A stretch of DNA of 64,000 nucleotides from Elmis aenea. Lineage: Eukaryota > Arthropoda > Insecta > Coleoptera > Elmidae. Below, piece after piece: positions 22,569-34,015 of this stretch; position 1 is the first letter of the stretch, and the number at the start of each line of letters is the position of its first letter. A program made the position numbers and the translations under genes. The stretch is taken from the NCBI GenBank assembly GCA_947652605.1, contig OX393581.1, positions 11,784,640 through 11,848,639 of the forward strand, read 5' to 3'. The notes beneath the pieces were generated by a model, which was not told where the DNA came from, searched no databases, and worked only from the letters and a program-made list of their open reading frames with translations.

Positions 22569-23964
22569 CAGTGTTGGGCAAAGTTTGATTTATATTTAAT
22601 AAATCACAAATCATTGATTTTAATTTTAAAAAATCAAAAAAATCACGAATTTTGGGTTTTTTGGATTTTTTTTTTAAGAAGCTTGCCTATTTTTCCTTTT
22701 TGCAACTAATTTATTCATTATTCACCCTACATTATGCCTTCTGTACAGCGTCATTCAAAAAGTATCAACCAATGGAAAAGTTGTTTTATTAAAAATTTCT
22801 CAGTAACTGTTATTCTTGATTAAAGTTGGTGGATGACCTAAAATTAATTTTAAGTTGGGAAACATTTCATAAAAATTCATACGATACTAGTTTTAGCGAT
22901 TTTAGTAATATTCCTAGATCCTTATTTTAAGAGTTACAAAAAAAAAACTTTATAGCGAAAGATTGTTTAAGTTTAAAAATACGACCTAAGCTGAAATTTG
23001 TCGTTAAAATTTCAATTTTACAGTAATTTTAACATCAAAAACTTTGAAGTCAAAAAAAGTTGAAGATAAATTCACGATTTTAGAAATATTCGAAAAGAGA
23101 AGTGTGCCCTTATTTTAAAAAGTTTAAAAAAAGTTGTTTACAATTAAAAATTAAATTTATTTAAATTATCGTTTTTCGTTGTTTTTGTTTTAAACTCCTT
23201 AGCACTTTAATCTTGCGAATTGTTCTTAAATTGCTAAAAGTTAGTGTTGTATAAACTTTTATTGAGCTTTTTTAAACTTAAAAAAGGTTTTAGACCATGC
23301 ATCAACTTTTCTCAAGAATAACATTTTCCTATTAATCGATAATAAAAAACTTCTCTATTAGATGCAAACTTTTTGAATGTTGACACGACTATAACTTTCG
23401 AAAATGAAATTATAACGTCAAATTTCGTACTGTCATATTTTTAATTTCTAAACAATTTCTTCCGATGCATTTTTTGGTAAGTTTTAAAATAAGGGTACTT
23501 TACTTTTGCGAATATTTTTAAAATACTTAAAATCTAGTGTCATATGAATTTTTTCATCTCAAAATTAGTTTTAGGTCATGCATCAACTTTTATCAGAAAT
23601 AAAATATTCTGAGAAGTCGATAATAAAAATGTTTTCCAATTGTTGCAGACTTTTTGAATGACGCCGTAGATCTTTTGACTCTGAAACTAATTATTATTGT
23701 GAAAATTTACAAAGTAAATCTACCGGAATGCGTCTCTAACAAGAAAGTTCCTGTAGAGACTTTATTTTTTCCTGAGTTATAACAAGCCAATAGGCAATAT
23801 TTCCGGCGGTTATTTCAGCGAGTGGAAGTAAAATGTGCATTTAATTTATATGTGACGTATGACGTTGAATCGTGAAAAAATGATTTAAATCATGATTTTA
23901 ATTTTAAAATTCAGCTGATTTAAATCGTGATTCAAATCAATTGATTTAAATCATGCCAACCCTG
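22569..23964. mobile_element. hAT-like element with GATTTAAATC subterminal array
   Basis: Ends CAGTGTTGGGCA and TGCCAACCCTG. It is flanked by ATACAAAC at 22561-22568 and 23966-23973 (one extra A at the right end). The related copy at about 61862 reads GATACAAACACAATATTT with no insert, confirming the target. Both ends hold repeats of GATTTAAATCA and AATCATGATTT. There is no transposase. A second element is nested at 22746-23666. Confidence 0.8.
22746..23666. mobile_element. TA-flanked element (CAGCGTCATTCAAAAAGT ends) nested in the hAT-like element
   Basis: CAGCGTCATTCAAAAAGT and ACTTTTTGAATGACGCCG form inverted ends flanked by TA. Within, TTATTTTAAAA..GTTAC and CTTTTATTGA..AAATTAGTTTTAGGTCATGCA recur in both orientations. 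Related sequence lies at 30127-30490 and 53020-53960. It is non-coding. Confidence 0.7.
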
Positions 23965-23973
23965 AATACAAAC

Positions 23974-26505
23974 ACAATATTTAATAGAATTAAAGTAGTC
24001 GCGAACAATTCAAGATTTGTTGATATTATTACTTTAGGTTGGCTGTTCTGGTGCACAAGCGGAATTAATGTAACTTGTAACAAGTATAGCAGTATCATTT
24101 ATGAAACAGTATTTATTGCATAAAAAAGTAATTTGTTTTGTTGCACATAAGTGTAGGTAACTACAATTAATAAGATATTTTAACAGGTTTTCACAAGTAT
24201 TTTATACCGGGTGTAACTGAATTCTGGTACACCCCTTTTTTTTCTCTTTGGTTTGGTATTAAATTTTAGATATTATGATATATGTGTGAAAACCGGATTA
24301 TTTTAACAAATGTACAGTATTCTTTCCCTTTCGGTTTCACCGGAAATTACCCTAACATTGTTCAAATGGAACACCCTTTACATTTTTTGAAAGAGGAAGC
24401 AATTTTGAATACAACTGCACTATTTTGGTTAGTTTTAATAACCTAAAATAAATTTTGGAGCAAAATTTATTTTTTATTAAGTGTGCCGTGACCTGCCTAA
24501 ATTAAATTTTATTATGTCAACAAGTGTCCGAAAAACGTTTTTGTAAATTTTAATCAACATTTAGGTTACTTTAATCGGCTTTGAAGGTTGCAGAATCGTT
24601 TTTTTAACAGAAAGTCAAATTTTTAAATCGAATGGTAGTGGTACATGCAGTTATTTAAGAATGTTTTTTGAAAAAAAAAACTCAAACGATACAAAAATTT
24701 TAGTAGTATTTTTAAATATAATTTAACCCATTAGTTTCTATAAGTTAGTTTCTATTGGTTCATAACAAGAAGAATTTCTCTAAACACTATTTCTTAATCC
24801 TTCATCGACAATCTAATGTCCTATAAATGTGTCACCAAAATTAAGTCGGTTTTAAATAAAATCTACAGCTCTTATTGTGAATTTTGCTGAAGTCATCTTG
24901 AAGCTGGTTCACAACGCATTTATTTAAAACGATTATAAATTATTTATTAAGTAATTTAAATAACAATGCAATTTCAAAATTGGGTAATTAATTATGTAAA
25001 TTACCTCGAAGGAGAAACACATTCAACCCAAGAACAATTTTATGTGTGTTTTGTGCGTATTGTGTGAAGCACAATTCTCTGCTTTCGGATTGAATTAGCG
25101 TACAAAAAAGCAAATAGGCAGTGTGCTTTAATTAACGTGGAAATGTAATTTCAAGTAATGTTTAAAGCTGGTTTTATAGGTAATAACAGGTATAAAACAC
25201 GCATTTCTTAACTACTACTGACTTTAGTTGAGTTTTGTGAAGTGAGAAGTAAAGTTTTGTTACCATTAGACTGTTAAGTATGAAATCAAATATTATTATA
25301 ACAATAAAACGTACGTATATTCACAAAACCGACGTAATATCTTTATTTTCATTACCTCTTGTGTTACTACTTCTCAGTTTTCAGTTTTTATGGCATATTC
25401 TACACGTTTTAAGCTTTATAAAAATGTAAGAAACTAAATAGAAATGTTTTACTTTGATAGATTTGTGAAATATTTAGGTGTTAAAGTGTAAATATGTGTA
25501 TGGATCTTAACATAAATTAGTATAATGAAATTTTTATATATCGCTATCAACTTTGGAAACTTTACAGTGCCATTTGAATATTTTAAGATAACTGTGTTGG
25601 ATATTATTGATTTGGTGCTGTAATACGCGCTGGAACAAGTCTAATTTGTTCATGAAGTAATCTAATTATTGGCAAAGTTTGTAAGCGTTGTTTCAGATTG
25701 TCATTTTAAGTACTTAAAATGCCAGTGTGATAATCGATTACTTGTACTCATTTTGAAAGATGATCCTTATTTTATAATCAAAACTAATGACTTGGGTGAC
25801 GTTAAAATATGATGTGGGTTTTACATAAATTGGAAGAGTTATACGATTTTTGTCTCTGCTAATCGGTTTTTAAGCGACGCTGCAAAAACGGCGGAACGAT
25901 CAGAAACAAGTTGATGTTTTGTAACCATAAAAGCTGCTCTCTCACTCCGCATGTAGATGTAATCGTTAAAGTGGATTTTATGATAAATTTCGTTGTTTCA
26001 TTTTAAGTGGCCAATTTTTATTTTATTTTGAGAGTTTACAACTGCCCATGAAATATGCACTTTACAGATTTACATATAGTTTTTGAAATACAATTATTAT
26101 TATCACACATTTCAAGTAATGTACAAAAAAAAACAAAAATATTTTGATCGGACAACTTAAGGTGTTATATTCCTCCACGACGATCACATATATTAGGGCG
26201 TATTTTTATGTAATCTACCTAGCCATTAAAAATGTCATTATCTAGAATAGCTGTGACATTTTTAACCTGAAGAGAATTTTTTTATCAAAATATATTGTGT
26301 GAAGAGTTCTCCAAAATGTCTTTTAAACAAAAAATGAGCGAAAATTAACTCGAGTATCGAAGTGTAATAAAATTTCTTACAAAAGAGGGTAATTTTAATG
26401 GGCCAAAAGTTATCCATCAAAGTATGACCGACACGACGTGTATAGAATTGAAGCACCATCTTTGTTTCAAGTAAAATTTTCGTCTAAGTAGTTTTGCTGG
26501 GGTCA
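23974..26505. other. No gene seen; stray repeat ends
   Basis: CCGGGTGTAACTGAATTC at 24209 and GGAACACCCTTTA near 24369 look like degenerate CAGGGTGT ends. The remainder is AT-rich without recognised features. The minus-strand 65-aa frame 26262-26459 has no motif. Confidence 0.4.
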
Positions 26506-26509
26506 GAAC

Positions 26510-27150
26510 AGAATGATCCAAAATCGGGTCGACCAGTTGAGACAAGGAGACATGGTCAAAGACATTGTAGATTTGGTGCTGTCAGATCGGTGGATGAAGT
26601 TGTCGTTCATTGCCAGGGAAGTTGAGGTATCCGAAACAACTGTTTGGAAAGATTTGCACGATGATTTGGGTATAAAAAATTGTCTGCGCGTTCGATTCCA
26701 AGGCTTCTTACGCCTGAGCAAAATATTATCACTGGGACATTTCTACCAACAAGAATCTATGCAGTGGTGCAAAGGTTCGCCCCCCCCAAAAAAGCCAAAA
26801 CAGTCTTCGGCCGGAAAACTAATGGCAACCATTTTTTTGCGACGAGGAGAAGTTTTGCTTATTGAATATGTGGAAAAAAGCTCTACAGTCAACAAAGAAG
26901 TTTATTTAAAGACGATTTAAAGTTTGAAAGAGGTTTTGAAAGTGAAACAGCCTTCATTGTGACGGCAAAAAAATCTTCTTCTGCACGACAATTTTGCAGG
27001 GTCCATAAAGCACGCAATGTTTAGGCTGCAGTTCAAGCATGTGGATTTAGTGAGCTGCGTCATCCACTTTACAGCCCTTAGCGTCAGGCGACTTCTTTTT
27101 GTTTAGAAACCTTCAAAGAAATCTTACTTAATCCTAAGGCTGTTCTACCT
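26510..27150 (+). pseudogene. Dead mariner transposase (SETMAR-type lineage)
   Basis: Frames read LVLSDRWMKLSFIAREVEVS, then TTVWKDLHDDLGIKN (the helix-turn-helix pair), then after a frameshift SIPRLLTPEQ, then SMQWCKGSPPPKKPKQSSAG and LLIEYVEKSSTVN (start of the catalytic fold), then LLLHDNFAGSIKHAM (second acidic residue of the triad) and finally a frame compatible with CGFSELRHPPYSP. The order and motifs are those of a DD34D mariner transposase, which cuts and rejoins DNA at TA sites. At least three frameshifts and stops kill it. No flanking inverted ends were identified. Confidence 0.8.
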
Positions 27151-27169
27151 TTCAGTGTACGGCTTGTTG

Positions 27170-27950
27170 GAGTCGAGTTATTGCGTGGGTTTTCTTTTTC
27201 ATATCTGTCTCCATTTTCCTTTTTCTTTTGTTTTTTGTTTTGTTGTCTTGCCACTTGACTCCTCGTTTCTCTGCCGCTGTTCTACCTCTTCCGTCCAGAT
27301 TTTTCTCGGTCTACACCTCTTCCTTTTAGCTACCCTTGTCTCGTTTAACCGTTTTTTCTTCTTTCGTCCTCATTATATGCCCATACCATCTTAGCTGCCC
27401 TTCTTCGATTCTGTGCTGCACAGGTCCCAAGTTCAGGTTTCCCTCTGAAGATCTCATTCCTTATTTTGTCATTCCTTGTTTTTCCCTCTATTTTCCTTAA
27501 AAACCTCAACTCAGTGCTTTGTATTTTGCTTTTTTGTTTATTCGATAACGTCCACGTTTCTGCACCATTTTTAATGTAGGGATGGCTACCTTCTTGAATA
27601 TTTCCGTTTTTATTTCTTTAAGTATTTTTTTTTTGGCCAGGAATTGAGTTTTTATTGCGTTAAATAATCTTCCTGCGGCGCCTTTCCTCTCGTTAATTTC
27701 TTCGTCTAATTTTCCATCCTGCGATGTTGTTGTTCCTAGATATTTAAAAATTCTAACCTGTTCTAGCTCTTCTTCAAGTTTTATCCTGTGCCTCTTCTCG
27801 TTCCGCCCTATTATGATCGTCGTCGCCTTATGTTTATTCATCTTCATGTTTATTAACTTCTAACTATTGTTTAATATTTCTAGATATTTGATCAAAGTCT
27901 TTTCATCTTTTGCTATTAAAGCTATATCATCGGCGTATCAAGTTTCTGAA
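27170..27950 (-). pseudogene. LINE fragment, reverse transcriptase end
   Basis: The minus strand gives YADDIALIAKDEKTLIKYLE (catalytic YADD, near 27930), then MNKHKATTIIIGRNEKRHR, IKLEEELEQVRIFKYLGTTT, EINERKGAAGRLFNAIKTQF and LKEIKTEIFKKVAIPTL, continuing after a frameshift as LRFLRKIEGKTRNDKIRNE and EEGQLRWYGHIMRTKEE. This is the C-terminal half of the endonuclease/reverse-transcriptase LINE protein common in insects (RTE-related or CR1-like). It is 5'-truncated and frameshifted. Confidence 0.78.
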
Positions 27951-28143
27951 AATTTTATGTCTTTCATTTTCCAGTGTCCCACTTTGTTGTTTCACTTGGC
28001 CTCTTGTATTTAAAAAAAAATCTTAAGGGCAGACAATTTACCTCCAATAATGAGCTAAATATAGCTGTTGTTGACTGTTTAGTGGAGTTCTCGAAAGAAT
28101 TTTTTCTTGAAGAGATGCGGTAACTCGAGAAACGTTGGACTGA

Positions 28144-28310
28144 CTAAAGCCGCATTTTCCTAGCAGCAGGAATTGTACGCGGCGTAGAACGTAGTATCGC
28201 CTCGACCAGTCAACATGGAGAGATTAATAATCTCTCTATGTTGACTGGTCGAGGCATTACTACGTTCTACGCCGCGTACAATTCCTGCTGCTAGGAAAAT
28301 GCGGCTTTAG
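28144..28310. repeat. 167-bp near-perfect palindrome
   Basis: Two 83-bp arms, CTAAAGCCGCATTTTCCTAG to ..GAGAGATTA and its complement, differ at only three positions by eye. There is essentially no loop (GATTAATAATC at the centre). The arms are about half GC, well above the surroundings. There is no clear target duplication and no coding frame. Confidence 0.9.
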
Positions 28311-28428
28311 TGTATTGGTTAAAGGTAGTTATGTAAAAACATATTTGTTCTCCTGCGTGCTTTCTTTCGTGGATAGGTAAATTACATAAAAATAGGGTCT
28401 CGTAAAATAAAAACCATAAAATCATATA

Positions 28429-30124
28429 CAGGGTGTGTAGAAATTGGCGGAAGGGCTACACGGGGCGATGTTCTTCGTAAAATTCTAAGTCGAAAATCTC
28501 AATACGAAAATGTTGTACACCATGCTTCCTATGGCCTCAGGAGCCATTTAAAAAAAAAAAAATTGGCAACACTGCATCCATTGATTTGCGTTTAGACATT
28601 TTTTATTAGCAATTTTTACTAAGGTATTTATAATAATTGTTCGAACTGATAGCCGTTAGTGCGTAAACATAGCTGCAATCTTTTAGGTATCGTCTGCATT
28701 ACTCGCTCCAGTTTTTCTGGTGTTATTTGTAAAACCGCCGTATTAATCCTGTTTTTAACTTCTTCGGCATTTGGCGGAGGCGTTGCATAAACTATTTGTT
28801 TAATAAAGCCCCAAACAAAGAAATCTAATGGATTGAGATCGGGAGATCTCGCAGGCCAGGATATGGGACCGCCACGACCAATCCATCTGTTTGGAAAGTT
28901 TTCTTCCAACCACTCTCTTACATTTCGAGCAAAATGAGCTGGAGCTCCATCATGCATGAACAGCATATTTGGTCGTATGTTCAACGGCATATCGTCAATG
29001 ACTTGTTCCAAAACATTGAGGTATTCAACAGCGTCAAGACGGTTTGGAAGGTAAATCGGTCCAATAATCCTATGGTTTATTATGCCCAGCCAAACATTAA
29101 CAGAAAACCTTATTTGGTGACCACATTTACGAAATTTATGTGGGTTTCCATCAGCCCAACAGTGCGTATTGTGAATATTAAACATACCATCTCTAGTAAA
29201 CATGCACTCGTCGCTCCAAATAATACGTCTCAAGAAGCCGTCATCCTCACGAATTCTGTTTAAAATAGTGTTGCAAAAATTTAATCGGGGTATGTTATCA
29301 TTTTCATAAAGGGGCTGAACTTTGGAGACATGATAAGGATACAATAGGTTTTCTTGTAGAACAAAATGAACCGACTTATTGCTGGGGATTTTTAATGTTT
29401 CAGCCAACTGCCGGGTACTTGTAGAGGGATCTTCTTGTATTGGGTTTAAAATATTATCTTCCAATTGTACTGTGCACCTTTCTCTTGGTCGACCAGCGTT
29501 GATCTTTCTTGGAACAAACGAACCACTTTCACGAACACCTTGGTCCAGCCTTCGAAAAACATTATCCGAAGGATGTCTCCGGTTTGGAAAACGCAATCGA
29601 TATTCTACTTTAGCCAAGGCTGCATTTCCATTGCAGAAACCATATGCCATGTACATATCAGCGTACTCATTAAAAGTAAAATTCATAATAAATGAATGGA
29701 TAAACACAATAGATAATGAAAAATACAGAAACACAACTAATAACAATGCAGCAAACAATAACTAATACAAACTAGAAATAATAATTACGAGAGAAACGGA
29801 GATGACAGCTAATGACAATGTTGCCATATGTATTATTGTCATTAAAATCACTGATTTACATATTTTCAACACCAATTTTTGAAAGGAAGAACACAATATC
29901 TAGGAAAAAATACTATTCGAAAGCTATTTTTATTCCAAATTGCAGCTTTTTCATTTGCAAGTATTAAATAATAACGCCTATTAAAGGACTAACTGTCAAA
30001 ACTTTGAGGACCTCTTGCAGACACAGCAAGCATGGTACAACATTTTCGTATTAAGATTTTCGACTTAGAATTTTACAAAGAACATCGCTCCGTGTAGCCC
30101 TTCCGCCAATTTTTACACACCCTG
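28429..30124 (-). mobile_element. Apparently complete DD41D mariner element
   Basis: Starts TA-CAGGGTGTGTAGAAATTGG and ends CCAATTTTTACACACCCTG-TA. The inverted ends are alike for about 90 bp with only a few mismatches. Length 1696 bp, with one uninterrupted transposase frame. Deletion derivative at 18909-19518. Intact coding and close ends suggest a recent insertion. Confidence 0.9.
28628..29686 (-). CDS. Mariner-superfamily transposase, DD41D (DUF4817 type)
   Basis: 352-aa cut-and-paste transposase acting in the nucleus on the element's own inverted ends. Residues 1-60 are a DUF4817-type helix-turn-helix (NEYADMYMAYGFCNGNAALA, FPNRRHPSDNVFRRL), followed by a GRPRER hook-like motif at 65-70 and a second helix-turn-helix to about 120. 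The DDE_3 catalytic core has D159 (IIWSDECMF), D246 (FMHDGAPAHF) and D288 (SPDLNPLDFFVWG), leaving 41 residues between the second and third, hence DD41D as in rosa-like mariners. I chose the Met at 29686; the frame is open 24 codons further, but that extension is a hydrophobic AT-rich leader unlike the family. All key residues are present and there is no internal stop, so it could be active. Confidence 0.9.
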   Translation of the reverse strand: MNFTFNEYADMYMAYGFCNGNAALAKVEYRLRFPNRRHPSDNVFRRLDQGVRESGSFVPRKINAGRPRERCTVQLEDNILNPIQEDPSTSTRQLAETLKIPSNKSVHFVLQENLLYPYHVSKVQPLYENDNIPRLNFCNTILNRIREDDGFLRRIIWSDECMFTRDGMFNIHNTHCWADGNPHKFRKCGHQIRFSVNVWLGIINHRIIGPIYLPNRLDAVEYLNVLEQVIDDMPLNIRPNMLFMHDGAPAHFARNVREWLEENFPNRWIGRGGPISWPARSPDLNPLDFFVWGFIKQIVYATPPPNAEEVKNRINTAVLQITPEKLERVMQTIPKRLQLCLRTNGYQFEQLL

Positions 30125-30126
30125 TA

Positions 30127-30490
30127 TACAGGATCATTCATGTTGTCTGCAGCAAATGGCAAAATAACTCAGAAACGTTCAAAATTGGTGCATGACGCAA
30201 AACTAATTCCAAGATGGACAAAGGTAAAAAAAAAGTCGTATGACACTAGATATTAGCGATTTTAGATATATTTCCAAGAGTAAAGTGTCCTTATTCTAAA
30301 AGTTACAGAAAAAGTTCATATGAAAAAGTTGCTTAGAATTCAAAAGTGTAAAAAATTGAGTTATGGATCTACCTTGGAGCAACTTTCAATCTTGATTTTA
30401 CCACGACTTTAAAATAGGTTTAAGCGCTTTTGAGTTTAAGTAAAATCAAGATTTAGTTTTAAGCGAACAGCATCAACTTTGAAATATCCT
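30127..30490. repeat. Fragment related to the 22746-23666 element
   Basis: CTGCAGCAAATGGCAAAA, TTGGTGCATGACGCAAAACT, GTATGACACTAGATATTAGC and AAGAGTAAAGTGTCCTTATT match that family and 53020-53960. Confidence 0.6.
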
Positions 30491-30930
30491 GTATGTGTAC
30501 ATCTAGTGTTGTTATCTATGCTCATCATTTAATTGGGGGTATCAATATTATTGAAGGTTAAAGATAGATGAATAAATTGAACAAACTGAAAGAACCGATC
30601 TATTACATTCGTAAGACTTACCGCCCACAGCTTTTGAAATGAAAAATAATAATTGATAAGCTGTATTAAAAAATACGTTTAAAGAATTTATCCACAACAT
30701 AATCTTGTATTGAAAAAAAAATACACTTTTAAATCGTTTGTTTAATAACAATGTACCAAATTAAATATGGATTATTTCCATGAATAATTTTGCTAAATAT
30801 AAAAGCACCCGTTGTCATTCAGTGTTGTAAATCAACTATCACAAGAATAAAAAACTGATTGAATAACAATTTAGAAAAAAGAGCCTGTCTTTTATTTATT
30901 AAATGTGAATTGAGATAAATTAATAAATAG

Positions 30931-31130
30931 NNNNNNNNNNNNNNNNNNNNNNNNNNNNNNNNNNNNNNNNNNNNNNNNNNNNNNNNNNNNNNNNNNNNNN
31001 NNNNNNNNNNNNNNNNNNNNNNNNNNNNNNNNNNNNNNNNNNNNNNNNNNNNNNNNNNNNNNNNNNNNNNNNNNNNNNNNNNNNNNNNNNNNNNNNNNNN
31101 NNNNNNNNNNNNNNNNNNNNNNNNNNNNNN
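30931..31130. other. Assembly gap (200 N)
   Basis: Exactly 200 N. Flanks are AT-rich. The two frames running across it are artefacts. Confidence 1.
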
Positions 31131-31344
31131 CAACAGCAATAAATATGCAGCAACGAAATGTTGACTTTTTTTACAAGTATTTTACCTGAAATATTAAGAA
31201 GAGTGCAAAGATCTTTTCAGCAGATGATATATTTGTGCCTGGATGAAAATGGAAGACATTTTGAACATTTATTGTAGTCGTTTATCTTTTACGTATTTTC
31301 AATTTGTTACTTTTCATGGTTTTTGAATAAAAACGATTAATTTT

Positions 31345-32088
31345 ATTACGTAATTAATATCCGCTTAAATTCTAAACTAATTCAAATGCTAAGTTGACAC
31401 TTGCTTACATTTTGGCACTTGTTTTGCATATGCGCGGCCTACTTCGGTGCATAAAAATGCAATTAAATGGCTACTTTTTTGAAAAGTATTGAATATCTCA
31501 ACAACTACGGGGTTTAGACATAGGACACCCCCCATAAAAATTGAAGGGGAAAAAAAATACTATCGAATAGCATAATAAAACAAGGGTGTTTACATTTGAA
31601 AAAAATAAGTTATGTCACTTTGAAGTTTGGAAAGTTTGGCATTTTTTTGTGAACACCCTGTATCAATAAATTTTTATTTTTTATTTTTAAAATGTTGCTC
31701 CCTAACCGAACTAACATTATTGATAAAACTTATTTCTTAACTTCAAGAAACGAGGTCGCTACGATTTTTTAAAGTTGGGCCTGCTAATGTCAGATTTTTC
31801 GGAAAAAAATTAATAAGTTGGCAACCCTGACACAAAATCAAAAAATGAAAAGACATTCATGTAGAGGTTAAAAAATGACATCCGAAGACCTAAAAATATA
31901 CAGGGTGTTTCATTTAAAAAAATCTTTGTTTTTGTTATGGCACGAAAATGGGACACCCTGTATAGCTGAAAATAATTTTAAGACGTGGATCTTTTGAAAC
32001 CAACAACTTTTTGTATTTAAGTTTTTTTTCTATCTCCTACGGGCGGGGCGCTATGAAAGCCCGACGCACTAATGCAGGACCCTGTATA
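31345..32088. mobile_element. Foldback-family element, copy 2 (order C-B'-P'-A'-D)
   Basis: Counterpart of 17465-18132 with block C in the same orientation and A-P-B inverted behind it. The end GGGGCGCTATGAAAGCCCGA ... GACCCTG-TA is shared. The 60-bp mini-palindrome lies at about 31905-31964. Confidence 0.6.
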
Positions 32089-32189
32089 AAGCCCCATACC
32101 TACACGTCAAAAGAGGGGAAACTATTTAATTTTACGATGTTGCATATTTTTTGTATACTTACATCCTGTGTAACAGGCTTATAAAATAC

Positions 32190-32339
32190 AGGGTGTGTCA
32201 ATCTAACAAAATTAGAACGAAAAAACTTAACTTTTAAAATAAGTAAAATACAAATCTCTATTAAAAAAAAAATTCTCGAAATTTTAACTACTTAAAAGTA
32301 GTCGATGGTAGGTAAACCTACATAAATCTTCATCGTTTA
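32190..32339. repeat. Left end of a CAGGGTGT-type element
   Basis: ATA-CAGGGTGTGTCAATCTAAC near 32190. No partner found. Confidence 0.35.
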
Positions 32340-32665
32340 AAACAGGCGATCACTGCACTGCAGTGAAGTACCAAGGTAAGACTTCAAGTTAACAAGTCGA
32401 TTGAGTGGCACTTGGGTAATATCCTGCCTATGTTCACTTGCAAGCGTACTTCTGAAATACTGTCGAGTCGTTGTCACGCTGTTCTCGCACAGTTACCGTG
32501 CAGTATCCATCCGTGAATGGAGCCCGTCCTTAATGTTGCAAATTTTCTCAGCTGAAATGTTTTATATTATGCGAACGAACGTGTTACGTCCGCATGTAAA
32601 AAATATAAACGTACTGAATTACTTCCTTTTTTGGTCCGTAAAGAATCGTCTGTTTCGGTGAGTTT
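32340..32665 (+). promoter_or_regulatory. Possible promoter/first exon with splice donor
   Basis: CG dinucleotides are denser than around it, and GTCTGTTTCG|GTGAGTTTG near 32658 is a good donor. A plus-strand 86-aa frame (32401-32661) ends at the donor but shows no family. Weak, by analogy with 12300-12660. Confidence 0.22.
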
Positions 32666-32669
32666 GTCT

Positions 32670-33202
32670 CGAAAATGGCAAATGCAGATATTTATTTTGA
32701 CAGATTAATCCTATTTGACTCGTAATTTTTGGGCACCGCTCAAAAACCTTTTTCATTGTCCTTTTATTTTTACACGGCCATTAAATTCTACTTTTCTTGC
32801 GATATTAATTTTCATGTTTATTTGCTTTTTCTGACAATTATTTATTTACGCATACAATTTTTATATGAACATACGCTATGTTGTTAGAACAATTTGTTTG
32901 GCACTTTTAGCAGTTAATCAAAATTTTTTGTTATATTATTAACATTAAACGCTTTTTCTCCCAAAGGTTTTACGCTAAAACTCCTGTTTAATTTTCAGCT
33001 ACTTAAATTCTCATGGTTTAGAGAAGTTACTACCTACACACGTTTCAAGCTAAACTGTTAAGCCCTCTTTTAAAGTCAAAGTTTGATGTCTGGTTGACCT
33101 GTACAGATTTGAATTACCTACTATAAAACTGCACTAAGTAAAATTTTTTAATTTGGAACACAGGTACTTGGTTTAAAAACGAAAAAAAAACTGTTTTAAC
33201 GT
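32670..33202. other. No gene seen
   Basis: AT-rich, no features recognised. Confidence 0.45.
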
Positions 33203-34015
33203 TCAAATTGATGAAAAATCAAAATTAATAAATTGCAAAATAAAAAATAAATAAAAACCAAATGTATGTCGCAATGTTCTCCAAATATTAGAAACCAGTA
33301 ATACACTGTTATTCATCGAAATAATTACCATCACACTCAATGACCTTTTGTCAACGTGACGCCAATTTTTGTATGCCGTTGTTGTGGAAACCCACGGATT
33401 TTGAATCAAAAAATTGATGGACTGCATTTATTACATCAACTTGAGTTTTGAACTGCCTCATACAGTAGCCAAGAGCCAAGAAAAGGTGGTAATCACTTGA
33501 CGAAAGGTCAGGAGAATAAGGAGGGTGTGGTAACGTTTCCCAGCCAAGCTCAAAAATTTTTTCTTGGTCACTTTTGCGGTATGAGGTCCTGTAAGAATAG
33601 CACTTTCTTTCGATTGACCAAAGAAGGCTATTTCTGGATTAGTGCTGCTTGTACTCGCTAAAGCTGTTCACAATAGAACACGGCAGTGATGGTTTGACCC
33701 GTTTCCAAAAACTCATTATGGACAGTTCCGGCTGCTGTCCACCAAACACACAATAAAATCTTTTATGGGTGCAAGGAAGCCTTTGGAATGTCTGGTATTG
33801 GATCAGTGGGTGACAACTAATAATAGCTCTTAGAATTGGAGTACAGTATCCACTTTACATCGCAAGTTAACAACCGATCAAGAAAATATTCATTTTCATG
33901 GCGTGATAAGTTTGCTGAACAAATGGTAAGACGGCTGCATTTGTTATCATTTGACAATTCATGTGGGACCCATTTGCTTAAATTCCACGTTTTCCTTATC
34001 TGGTGAAGGTTGTCA
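33203..34015 (-). pseudogene. Dead mariner transposase (DD34D type)
   Basis: Reading the minus strand from 34010: NDNKCSRLTICSANLSRHEN, then EYFLDRLLTCDVKWILYSNS (first catalytic Asp), ILLCVWWTAAGTVHNEFLE, GQTITAVFYCEQL, and after frameshifts LGWETLPHPPYSPDLSSSDY (third Asp motif), HLFLALGYCMRQF, VHQFFDSKSVGFHNNGIQKL and QKVIECDGNYFDE (C-terminus). This is the standard order of a mariner transposase. The helix-turn-helix part is missing and several frameshifts are present. Different copy and orientation from 26510-27150. Inverted ends not found. Confidence 0.78.

Noticed and set aside
28144..28310. Terminal hairpin of an integrated parvovirus-like genome
   Set aside because: The palindrome alone suggests it, but no replication or capsid coding lies within several kb on either side; the neighbours are a LINE scrap and a mariner.
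29686..29758. Signal peptide on the mariner transposase
   Set aside because: The hydrophobic 24-residue extension precedes the family's normal start and is best explained as open AT-rich leader.
28934..29765. Plus-strand frames of 76-128 aa
   Set aside because: Shadows of the minus-strand mariner transposase.
30819..31153. Frames crossing the N run
   Set aside because: They are made of undefined residues from the 200-N gap.
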